Notes: a model not told the origin generated them from the sequence alone. A DNA stretch of 6,451 bases from CALCCV01 sp964388665 (GCA_964388665.1 CAYMBJ010000135.1:1-6451); one strand, 5' to 3'; positions 1 through 6,365 are shown, counted from the first letter of the stretch. Program-made: numbers and translations.

Positions 1-5
1 CAACA

Positions 6-25
6 TTTTGATTTAAAAATCAAAA
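6..25. repeat. AT-rich perfect palindrome beside left repeat
   Basis: TTTTGATTT (6-14) and AAATCAAAA (17-25) are perfectly complementary around a 2-nt centre, so the outer flank of the left inverted repeat can form a 9-bp AT stem. The corresponding outer flank of the right copy does not form it. No function can be assigned, and AT-rich stems like this are easily produced by chance. Confidence 0.4.
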
Positions 26-49
26 AATTATGAGTTTTTCAGGAGCCTG
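15..49 (+). repeat. Left copy of 35-bp inverted repeat (putative IS tip)
   Basis: Bases 15-49 match the reverse complement of 6403-6437 at 34 of 35 positions; the only mismatch is at base 28. The GC-containing core is TGAGTTTTTCAGGAGCCTG (31-49). The match stops abruptly on the inner side, where CTAG (50-53) follows, and fades on the outer side before base 15. From memory, the core resembles insertion-sequence termini of the form TTTTTCAGCAGCCTGCTAG. If so, the tip is at base 49 and the element body lies to the left, outside the window. The repeat itself is certain; its identity as an IS end is inferred. Confidence 0.85.
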
Positions 50-341
50 CTAGTTAGCTCCTTTTCGATGGGCCCTTAAAATATAAAAAAATGAATTTTC
101 TCGTTGGTACCATAAAATAGAAGTAATGCTAAACCTGAGCCTCGCAAGGGCACTGGTTTCGGATTCTCCATCTCAAATTTTCTAATTCCGAACCTCAAGT
201 GAGCCAACATGAAACACCAACTGTCGTTAACTGAAACAAACCAAAGGCTTCCGAACTCAATACGTAAGAGGTCCTAGGGTCGAATCTGAACTAGCCTATA
301 ATTGCTAAAGCGAAAATGGCACCTCAGGGGAGAATTCTGGT
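50..341. other. Gene-free leader region upstream of operon 1
   Basis: No convincing gene is present in these 292 bases; all frames are short. The only start codon with a weak purine-rich upstream context opens a 22-codon frame (209-277) that resembles nothing I know. A TATAAT box lies at 297-302, close to the first gene. An imperfect direct repeat, TTCCGAACCTCAA (186-198) and TTCCGAACTCAA (249-260), has a 63-nt offset and could be chance or a regulator site. Several stops in every frame beside the left inverted repeat argue against the tail of a gene entering from the left on the plus strand. Confidence 0.6.
297..302 (+). promoter_or_regulatory. Candidate -10 box of operon 1
   Basis: A perfect TATAAT lies 39 nt before the ATG at 342, which would place the transcription start near 308-310 and give a leader of about 33 nt. 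The hexamer region 16-18 nt upstream (273-280) does not resemble TTGACA, and there is no extended -10 TG. If real, the promoter is therefore either weak or dependent on an activator. Confidence 0.35.
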
Positions 342-2213
342 ATGGGCAAATGGGCTTGGAATTTTTTAAGATATTATTTATTGTTACTATTTCCTGTAGT
401 CCTCTTGGGCTTCTTTCAAAACTGTGGCACCGGCTTTGAGAGCAGCCAGATGCTATCGAGCAATTCTCGATCTCTCTCAGGGAATAGCGCAGGGACCTCG
501 CAACCCCAAGGCCAATTGGGCCATCCTACTCCTCAGTTTGAACTGGGAAGCCAGATTTATCAAAAGAACTGTCAATCTTGCCATGGTGAGAAGGGATCCT
601 CGACGATTCGTGGCTCTTCTGAATCCCACATCCGAACATCTTTTGTTGAAATTCAGCAAATGATTCCTTTCAATTTTGGAGAAAGCATCACTGACGAGGG
701 CGTGGTTGCACTTAAAGAATACTTGGCCCTTAATCTAAATACTTCTGCAGAAAAATGCAGTCCTTCTTCGAACCATTCGCAAACTGGAATGCTCACTCCT
801 TCAGAACTCAACAGTATTTTGATGGATCCATATCTTTTCTCTTTGAGCCCGGTGCAGCTGAGTGCATTGAATTTACCCGAAGCCAGCAGTGGAGGTGGGC
901 TCACTTTCGGCAATGACTCTGCTTTGCAACAGGTTCGTGGCGTGTTGAAAAAGTACTTTGAGGCTAGCTACACTATCGCAGATCTCTCTGCAAAAGCGAA
1001 GTACAACTCTAGCCTTTGTCAAAAAGGTGAGTCAGCAGATATCTGCGCGGAGCGAATTCTCAAAGGCCTTGCGTACCGTGCCTTTCGTAGACCTGTCGCT
1101 AACGATGACATGAGTGCCCTCATGACTCATTACAAATCCGCCAACAGCTTTGAAGCAGGAGTAAGAGCCGTGATTCGTCTGATTCTCATAGATCCAAAAT
1201 TTATATTGAAACCAGCAATCAAAGACCCAGATGCATATAGCCTGGCAAGCCGTCTCTCTTTTGGCCTCCTGGGCTCAAGTCCGGACCCGACTTTGCTAGG
1301 CAAAGCTGCAGATGGAAGTCTAAACGATGACAAGGTTTTGGACGGAGAGGTCGACAGACTTTTGAAGGATCCTAGGGCCTCTTATTATGAAAAGGAATTT
1401 GCGCAGCAGTGGTTGGGCCTAGAAGGCTTGCGTGACTCCAAAGTGACGAGTGAAACGGACGCTCTGAAAGAGACAGAACTCTTTTTTGCAAATCTTCGCA
1501 CGTCGGGAGCACCGGTCAGTGATGTCATCGGTGCAAAGTACTCCTTTCTCAATCACCGACTAACTCAGCTTTACGGACTACCAGAAGTCAACGCGAACCA
1601 AGGATATCAGCGGGTGGAGCTCCCTCCGCGCTCAAATCGACAGGGAGTTCTTGGTCACTCTTCTGTTCTGAAAGTTACAAGCGTAGCTACTCGCACCTCT
1701 CCTGTATTGCGAGGGCATTGGGTTCGTAACAAATTTTTGTGTTTGGACGTAGGCCCGGCTGATAATGATATTCCTCCTCTCAATGAAACCAATCTCTCAG
1801 AGTTGAGTATAAGAGAAGCCTTGGCACAACACTCTAATAGCGCAACGGGATGCTATTCTTGTCATTCAAAAATGGACAATTATGGATGGCCACTGGAGTA
1901 TTTCAATAAAGAGGGCGCCTTTCGGACGAAGTACGAAGTTGGTGGATTTGTGGTGGATGGCCGAGCAGAGCTCTCTGAGATTGGCGGTCGAAGCGTTGAA
2001 AAACCATTGGAATATTTTGCGGAGCTGGACTCTTCTTTGACGGTGAAAGCCTGTATTGTTGAAAAGCAAATTCAATTTATGGTCAGCCGAACCTTGGTAG
2101 AGGAAGAAAAATGTCACTCGCGTAATATTGCACGTGAGGTAGTTATTCCTTCCGGAACTTATGCCGAAATGATTAAGGCGATCGTAAAATCCCCTGTATT
2201 CAAGGGTCAATAA
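342..2213 (+). CDS. DUF1592/DUF1588/DUF1585 cytochrome c-like lipoprotein
   Basis: A 623-residue envelope protein of the PSD/PSCyt multidomain family, common in planctomycetes, myxobacteria and Bdellovibrio-like bacteria; its reaction is unknown. A hydrophobic segment (about 9-25) leads to Cys28 in FFQNC, a probable lipidation site although Asn at -1 is atypical. A Ser/Gly/Gln linker (33-66) precedes a class I cytochrome c domain with haem motif C77-Q-S-C80-H81 and likely Met107 axial ligand. A short DUF1587-like stretch (about 150-165) follows, then DUF1595 (about 232-292, YRAFRRP), DUF1592 (about 297-415), DUF1588 (about 430-530, containing a second CXXCH at C504-H508) and DUF1585 (about 535-605). 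ATG 342 is chosen because AGGGGAG (326-332) sits 9 nt upstream and the signal segment begins at once. Haems would be attached in the periplasm. It forms an operon with the downstream DUF1552 gene, a pairing seen repeatedly in this family; a joint redox role is inferred. Confidence 0.9.
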   Translation: MGKWAWNFLRYYLLLLFPVVLLGFFQNCGTGFESSQMLSSNSRSLSGNSAGTSQPQGQLGHPTPQFELGSQIYQKNCQSCHGEKGSSTIRGSSESHIRTSFVEIQQMIPFNFGESITDEGVVALKEYLALNLNTSAEKCSPSSNHSQTGMLTPSELNSILMDPYLFSLSPVQLSALNLPEASSGGGLTFGNDSALQQVRGVLKKYFEASYTIADLSAKAKYNSSLCQKGESADICAERILKGLAYRAFRRPVANDDMSALMTHYKSANSFEAGVRAVIRLILIDPKFILKPAIKDPDAYSLASRLSFGLLGSSPDPTLLGKAADGSLNDDKVLDGEVDRLLKDPRASYYEKEFAQQWLGLEGLRDSKVTSETDALKETELFFANLRTSGAPVSDVIGAKYSFLNHRLTQLYGLPEVNANQGYQRVELPPRSNRQGVLGHSSVLKVTSVATRTSPVLRGHWVRNKFLCLDVGPADNDIPPLNETNLSELSIREALAQHSNSATGCYSCHSKMDNYGWPLEYFNKEGAFRTKYEVGGFVVDGRAELSEIGGRSVEKPLEYFAELDSSLTVKACIVEKQIQFMVSRTLVEEEKCHSRNIAREVVIPSGTYAEMIKAIVKSPVFKGQ

Positions 2214-2240
2214 TGGTCTTGATAGAAAGTGAGGACTCTC

Positions 2241-3698
2241 ATGTCTAACCAGAAAACTCTCTCTCGGAGAACCCTTCTGCACGGAATGGGATACACTTTA
2301 TCTCTACCGGTTTTAGACGCCATGATCCCCAGCAAGGCACTTGCGCAGGCTCAAGCTCGTAAGCGCTTTTTTACTTTTTGGATTTCAAATGGATCCTATC
2401 AAGGGTCCATGTTTACAGGTCGACCTCGCGGCCTCTGGGAGCCTGCGGCGGCGACTTTCAATGCCAACTCCATCCCACTGGCACTAAAGCCCCTGGGAGA
2501 TCTCAGCAGCGAGATGGTGATCACAAGTGGACTAACTAGTGTCACGGCCGTAAGGACTGATTACAAGGGAGCACCTCCGTCTGCCCACCAGCAGACTTGC
2601 TCTTCTTTTCTAACCTGTGCCCCTGCGCAGACCAACGCTGATGGTAAATATCTAAATCCAATTATGATGGCAGACTCAATCGATCAAATCATACTCAAGG
2701 ATCTGGCCGCCAAGGGGCAGTTTACAGGAAAATCTTTGCTAGTTAGTGGACAGCCTTTTCCCTCCTCTTATTCGGAAAATCCTCAGCATAGCAGCGCAAT
2801 CTTCGGCGAAACCATCAGCTGGCTAAACGGAAAGCCGGTCTTGCCTCTGTATGAGGTGAGAGATATCGTGAACTCCTTTTTCCTTGGATCTGGCGGTGGC
2901 GGATCTGGAAACACCGTTCTAAAGGACATGTACAAGGTAAGTCACCTTGACTATATGAAAGACAGCATTGGGCGATTGAAACGTCGCTTGAGCTCCGAAG
3001 ACACTCGCTTAGTGAATGATTATCTCGATGAAGTCAGAGAGCTGGAAATTCGCTCCGCTGAAATTCAAAATGCAAAACAGGGAAGCTGTGATCCCTTGGG
3101 TAGTTTGCCTTCCACCACTCAGGGAAAAAATGATCAATTGACGGCTCACTTTCCAAATTTGTTAAAATTTGCCATGAAGGCCGCAGTCTTAGGCATGAAA
3201 TGCGATCGGATTCGAGTGGGTGGAATCATGTTCACTCGGGAACCCTCCAATGCCAACTACGCCGGAGTTATTTCTCCCACAGCAATCTTTCAAGGTGCAA
3301 ATGTGAATGGCTCGGCTCATATAGAATCTGCTCATCATGGTAATGATCCCAATAAAATAAAAAGGCTCATCTCAATACATCACTATCAAATGGAGCTCAT
3401 TCGCCAAATGGTGCAAGACTTAAAGGCCACACCAGACCCCCTCGGTGGAGGAAGTCTCTTGGACAACACCATCGTGATGACAGGCACGGGACTCGCAGAC
3501 GGACAAGCCCACACCAAGAATCAGTTGACTCGGATATTCATAGGCGGAAAAAACATGGGAATGGGTGGTGGACGACATCTTCAAGCCAATGGGCAACAAG
3601 TTGGCAATGTACTTCAAGGAGTAATCAGAAAACTAGGTGTGGCGTCCGCCACCGTGGGCTACGGAACCGGCCGAGCCACGCAAACTTTTGGATTTTGA
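2241..3698 (+). CDS. DUF1552 (HXXSHH family) Tat-exported protein
   Basis: A 485-residue protein of the DUF1552/HXXSHH family, usually encoded next to DUF1592-type cytochrome-like proteins; catalytic activity is not established. The N-terminus has a twin-arginine motif, SRRTLLHG (8-15), then a hydrophobic stretch and ALA (33-35) as a likely cleavage site, so folded export is expected. Other family landmarks are an early PPSAHQQTC block (His116, Cys120, with Cys126 nearby), RELE (266-269), a histidine cluster HIESAHH (360-366), the LLDNTIVMTGTG block (406-417) and GRH (444-446). The length is typical. ATG 2241 is preferred over the in-frame GTG at 2229 because GTGAGG (2229-2234) serves as its ribosome-binding site, 6 nt upstream, and ATG puts the Tat motif at the usual distance. 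The gap to the preceding stop is 27 nt, consistent with co-transcription. The glycine-rich stretch GSGGGGSG (216-223) looks like a flexible loop. Confidence 0.92.
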   Translation: MSNQKTLSRRTLLHGMGYTLSLPVLDAMIPSKALAQAQARKRFFTFWISNGSYQGSMFTGRPRGLWEPAAATFNANSIPLALKPLGDLSSEMVITSGLTSVTAVRTDYKGAPPSAHQQTCSSFLTCAPAQTNADGKYLNPIMMADSIDQIILKDLAAKGQFTGKSLLVSGQPFPSSYSENPQHSSAIFGETISWLNGKPVLPLYEVRDIVNSFFLGSGGGGSGNTVLKDMYKVSHLDYMKDSIGRLKRRLSSEDTRLVNDYLDEVRELEIRSAEIQNAKQGSCDPLGSLPSTTQGKNDQLTAHFPNLLKFAMKAAVLGMKCDRIRVGGIMFTREPSNANYAGVISPTAIFQGANVNGSAHIESAHHGNDPNKIKRLISIHHYQMELIRQMVQDLKATPDPLGGGSLLDNTIVMTGTGLADGQAHTKNQLTRIFIGGKNMGMGGGRHLQANGQQVGNVLQGVIRKLGVASATVGYGTGRATQTFGF

Positions 3699-3745
3699 AC
3701 ATGAGATGAGTTTTAGGGCGTGTTCGATGGGCCCCATTGTACGGC

Positions 3746-3762
3746 TCCCATCCCATCCCATC
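3746..3762 (+). repeat. Three tandem TCCCA pentamers
   Basis: TCCCA occurs three times in a row, followed by TC, downstream of the DUF1552 stop codon. Any of the three CCCATC units can pair with the upstream GATGGG (3726-3731), giving alternative stem registers. It is a short slippage-type repeat with no visible coding consequence. Confidence 0.5.
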
Positions 3763-3829
3763 TAGTGCGGCTTTCTGGGCAATGAGTCTCAACTTCAGCG
3801 CTTTCTCAATCCAAATTTTATCAATTTGA

Positions 3830-3880
3830 GCGTCTTAAATTGGAAGGTAACAAATTTTTTCAACCGTCAATTTAAGGTGC
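3830..3880 (+). repeat. Long imperfect hairpin in the intergenic region
   Basis: Bases 3830-3843 can pair with 3867-3880 in a continuous 14-pair stem with three G-U wobbles, around a core of nine perfect pairs (CTTAAATTG with CAATTTAAG). The 23-nt loop holds GGT and ACC, which could add three more pairs. It lacks a following T-run, so it is not an intrinsic terminator. It could be part of the pilin operon leader, the end of the upstream transcript, a small RNA, or chance in AT-rich DNA. Confidence 0.35.
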
Positions 3881-4053
3881 GAGCCGCTTATTCTTAAGCT
3901 GAGGCTAAATTTCTTATTCTGAAACATTTGCTGTCGCTTAAGCCAACTCAAGAATTATCAAGATTCAGACGATACTAATACTTAGGTAGGGTAATCCTTC
4001 GTACTGAGTGAGGGTCTGAGGTCTATTCGAGCGCAGACAGAACAGGAGTTCAT

Positions 4054-4533
4054 GTGACACCAATTAAAAATAATTTGGGATTTTCACTCGTAGAGGTTCT
4101 TGCAGTTCTGGCCATCGTTTCTCTCATTTTAGGCGGTGCAACTGTGTTTAGCACGAACATGGTGAGTATCAGCCGTTTAACAGAAACAACAGCAATGTCA
4201 GACAGCTTGTTTCGTGAAGCTCATATGCTCGCCAAATACAAAAAGCAATGTTCAAAAGTGTCATATTCCAGTGCTGCAGTCGGTAGCGCGGCGCTAATGC
4301 TTTCAAGCACTCCAGCAAGTGCAAATTGCTGCACGAGTGGTTCTTGGACAAGTGTTAGCAAATTGGATCTGCGAAACATTGAAGTTGTGGGAATGAGCCA
4401 GGACATTTGTTTCAATGAAGAAGCGGTAATCAATGAAAGAGTTGATCGCACTTTGGTCTTTAAAATTGCGTCCGCAGAAGTCGAGCGCACCATCAAGGTG
4501 TTCTGGCTGACGGGAAAGGTGATGTCAAAGTGA
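4054..4533 (+). CDS. Type IV minor pilin/pseudopilin, FimT/GspH-like
   Basis: A 159-residue prepilin, likely a minor component that helps initiate assembly of a type IV pilus or type II secretion pseudopilus in the inner membrane. The leader MTPIKNNLG is cut by prepilin peptidase before Phe10; GFSLVEVL supplies Glu at mature position +5, followed by a hydrophobic helix to about residue 30. The C-terminal pattern of beta-strands ending in RTIKVFWLTGKV matches the FimT/GspH style. Four cysteines (66, 92, 93, 119) suggest disulfides. GTG 4054 is chosen because AGGAG (4044-4048) is 5 nt upstream and gives a normal short leader; the ATG at 4052 is immediately followed by a TGA. It is the first gene of the pilin operon, and its stop overlaps the next start by 4 nt. 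Assignment to the pilin superfamily is firm; FimT/GspH is the likely subclass. Confidence 0.87.
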   Translation: MTPIKNNLGFSLVEVLAVLAIVSLILGGATVFSTNMVSISRLTETTAMSDSLFREAHMLAKYKKQCSKVSYSSAAVGSAALMLSSTPASANCCTSGSWTSVSKLDLRNIEVVGMSQDICFNEEAVINERVDRTLVFKIASAEVERTIKVFWLTGKVMSK

Positions 4534-5111
4534 AATTAAGAATTACCAATGAGCAAGGTTCAATGCTTTTAGATGCCGTCGTGGGTTCGGCGATCGCCAT
4601 TCTGGTTCTTATTATGCCCCTGCAGATGTATTACAATTCAAGACTTTCAATGAAGGGATCTAATGAAGGGGAAAAGGCGATGCAGGTGACACAAATGATG
4701 GTAGATGAATTCAGATCTATGTTGGCAGCGGCGACACCTTTATGCCCGGGAGCCATGACTAAGTACTACAATCGAGATGGATTGTATCTTGGAAATCAAA
4801 GTCATTTTGCCAGTTGGTCTGCCGCAGAGAAGGCTCCCATCTATTATGTAGTCGGAATATCTATTGAATCAAAGTGTCAGGACAATCTTTCCCTTGGAGT
4901 CAGTGGATTCACAGCTGATATTGATCTAAAGAATTTGAAAATTCAAACTAACTGGTTCCCAGAATGGAATGGCAATTACAACACCACGAATTTGACTGAA
5001 AAAAAGAAATTCGAAGTGAGTACTATTCTCAATGGCTCTCGAAAAATCTGCTCGGCATTGCCGGAGTGCCATTGCATCAGCAATCCATCTGAAGGAGTAA
5101 ACTGTCTATGA
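4530..5111 (+). CDS. Minor pilin, PilV/GspI-like, with Asp at +5
   Basis: A 193-residue prepilin-like protein, second in the operon. A polar leader ends at Gly10, followed by SMLLDAVVGS and a hydrophobic stretch to about residue 35, as in prepilins. Mature +5 is Asp15 where almost all pilins have Glu, and +1 is Ser rather than Phe or Met. Pro30 within the helix and the C-terminal KFEVSTIL strand fit the PilV type. Six cysteines (72, 116, 174, 180, 182, 192) are present, four of them in the last 20 residues. GTG 4530 overlaps the previous TGA in GTGA, with AAGGTG (4516-4521) upstream as ribosome-binding site, so translation is probably coupled. It likely joins the minor pilin complex at the inner membrane. 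PilV/GspI is the best guess from order and size; membership in the pilin-like superfamily is more certain than the subclass. Confidence 0.8.
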   Translation: MKLRITNEQGSMLLDAVVGSAIAILVLIMPLQMYYNSRLSMKGSNEGEKAMQVTQMMVDEFRSMLAAATPLCPGAMTKYYNRDGLYLGNQSHFASWSAAEKAPIYYVVGISIESKCQDNLSLGVSGFTADIDLKNLKIQTNWFPEWNGNYNTTNLTEKKKFEVSTILNGSRKICSALPECHCISNPSEGVNCL

Positions 5112-6220
5112 AGAGTACGCGCAGTCATCAACAAGGTTTTTCTATGACTGAGTTGTTAGCGGCTGTTGCCATTGGGACGATGGTTGCCTTGTTGTTAATG
5201 ACTTCATATTCTGATATCATGTCGCGGTTTTTGAGTTTGCGAAATAAATCAGAATTGGTTCAAGACGGAATTGTTGTAACCGATGCTATTGCTAACGAAA
5301 TCAAGAACGTGGCGGGCGGAATTCAGCCACTCGCTACCTTACTGAAAATAGAAAATAACTGCGGTGCGGCTCCCCCCTTGCCGGCCTGCTTGCCAGGTTT
5401 CGGTGGGCAGGCGGGGCTAAAATCTGATCGGCTAATTACTTTTGAATTTAATTCGAACCTCCCTGAATGCCAGGTGATAGACGTTGCTAATGCTTCGCCT
5501 ATTAATCCCATTTATTCCTTTCGCGTCGGCAGTGTTTGTTGCTTGACGCCAGAAATGAATAAAAAGCACTTTATTCTTAGTGTCACTCCCTATTATCGTT
5601 TTGGTTTTGCTAAAGTGGATATGAACCAATGTAGACTGACCTTTGAATCAAGTAGATATTCCAGCCGCTTTGATCGTACAACAGTAGATGGTGTGACCAA
5701 TACGGATTGGCTAGGCGCCAATGTTTCGTTTGTCACTCCGTATGAGTATTATCTTCATGATCTTGGAGCCAATGATGGTAATCGTGAATTGCGTAGGTTT
5801 TCTGATCGCGACAATGACAATGCCATTTCGACCTCGACCGATCCCTTGCTTCGTGAACTTGATATACTCTCTGAGGGTGTTTATGATTTTCAGGCGGCCT
5901 TTGGTTACGATCTCTACGACCAAGCCGGCACGGTGGGTGCATCTGATGGGGTGGCGGAGAATAAGGATAGCTCAAATGATGAGTGGCTATACAATCATTC
6001 CGGTGACAGCCTTGCCAATAGTCCCTATACGGCAATTTCCGATAGCAATCTGCGAGTATTAGGGATTGGCTTGGTTTTTTCACGTCGACGCATGGGGCCT
6101 GATCCCGCGAGTCCGGTGAAGATATTTGACGGCCCTGTTTGGCAAGAGGGTACGACCACACTAGAAAATCGCATTTATCTCAAGCAAATTTTCTATATGC
6201 CTGTTTATGACAATAAATAA
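5108..6220 (+). CDS. PilW-like minor pilin with possible Ca-binding loop
   Basis: A 370-residue prepilin of the PilW type, expected in the minor pilin complex that primes or tips a type IV pilus. The leader MKSTRSHQQG is cut before Phe11; FSMTELLAAVAIG provides Glu15 at +5 and a long hydrophobic helix to about residue 32. The large C-terminal globular domain has the PilW-style late block (EGVYDFQAAFGYD, about 256-268, then SNLRVLGIGLVFSRR, about 313-327). Six cysteines (85, 94, 121, 144, 145, 165) lie in the middle. DRDNDNAIS (233-241) resembles a Dx[DN]xDNxI calcium-binding loop. ATG 5108 overlaps the previous TGA in ATGA, and AAGGAG (5092-5097) lies 10 nt upstream, so the gene is part of the coupled operon. 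A short prepilin-like frame overlaps its last 14 nt. Confidence 0.88.
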   Translation: MKSTRSHQQGFSMTELLAAVAIGTMVALLLMTSYSDIMSRFLSLRNKSELVQDGIVVTDAIANEIKNVAGGIQPLATLLKIENNCGAAPPLPACLPGFGGQAGLKSDRLITFEFNSNLPECQVIDVANASPINPIYSFRVGSVCCLTPEMNKKHFILSVTPYYRFGFAKVDMNQCRLTFESSRYSSRFDRTTVDGVTNTDWLGANVSFVTPYEYYLHDLGANDGNRELRRFSDRDNDNAISTSTDPLLRELDILSEGVYDFQAAFGYDLYDQAGTVGASDGVAENKDSSNDEWLYNHSGDSLANSPYTAISDSNLRVLGIGLVFSRRRMGPDPASPVKIFDGPVWQEGTTTLENRIYLKQIFYMPVYDNK

Positions 6221-6281
6221 GCTGATCACTTCTCAAAGGGGTTTTATAAGCTTCGCCTGCCCTCGCGCTAGGCACATGTAG
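6207..6281 (+). pseudogene. Possible truncated fourth pilin gene (leader only)
   Basis: A 24-codon frame opens at ATG 6207, overlapping the PilW-like stop by 14 nt in another frame. It encodes a short basic leader ending in SQRG followed by FIS, which looks like a prepilin peptidase site, then runs into FACPRARHM and a TAG. Minor pilin operons commonly place a PilX-like gene after PilW, so this could be the stub of such a gene lost by deletion shortly after the leader. No ribosome-binding site is evident, so translation would rely on coupling. The other two frames downstream do not restore an obvious pilin helix immediately. A chance resemblance cannot be excluded, as the motif is short. Confidence 0.4.
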
Positions 6282-6365
6282 TGACAAGCTCTTCTCTTTG
6301 TCATACAAAACAATCTATTAGGAAAAATGGGCCTCACTTTTGGATGAGCGTTAAGGGTGTTTATT

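Larger units (their letters stand above)
3699..4053. other. Intergenic region between the two operons
   Basis: No gene is supported in these 355 bases. Near the start, GATGGG (3726-3731) can pair with CCCATC (3747-3752), but no T-tract follows, so it is not a clear intrinsic terminator. A 14-pair hairpin lies at 3830-3880. Just before the pilin genes, GTCTG (4014-4018) and CAGAC (4034-4038) could form a small stem ahead of the ribosome-binding site. I find no good -35/-10 pair and no sigma-54 -24/-12 element, although a promoter for the pilin operon must lie here or further upstream. Confidence 0.6.

Noticed and set aside
41..65. Hairpin AGGAGC (41-46) with GCTCCT (57-62) followed by three T, resembling an intrinsic terminator
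   Set aside because: The stem is six pairs with a 10-nt loop, the T-tail is too short, and it straddles the putative repeat boundary.
209..277. Short frame of 22 codons starting MKHQLSLTET
   Set aside because: Only a weak purine-rich context precedes it, there is no recognisable similarity, and short frames like this are common by chance; it could at most be a leader peptide.
316..332. TGGCAC-like sigma-54 -24 element before the first gene
   Set aside because: No matching TTGC -12 element is present at the required spacing, and it overlaps the ribosome-binding site.
2229..2240. Upstream GTG start for the DUF1552 gene
   Set aside because: GTGAGG there forms the ribosome-binding site for the ATG at 2241, which gives a normal Tat signal peptide.
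1866..2282. 138-codon minus-strand frame opposite the end of the first gene and the start of the second
   Set aside because: It lies opposite well-supported coding sequence, has no family resemblance, and spans the junction of two real genes.
64..3734. Twelve-base direct repeat TTCGATGGGCCC at 64-75 and 3723-3734, each a few hundred bases upstream of an operon
   Set aside because: About one exact 12-base repeat is expected by chance in a window this size, and the flanks do not match.
5733..6161. 142-codon minus-strand and 113-codon plus-strand frames within the PilW-like gene
   Set aside because: Their composition (His/Arg-rich and Ile/Met-rich) is typical of shadow frames, and the PilW-like frame has clear family features.
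6281..6304. Seven-pair hairpin around TGACAA and TTGTCA after the pilin stub
   Set aside because: There is no T-tract after it and the stem is AT-rich with a 10-nt loop, so a terminator call is not supported.
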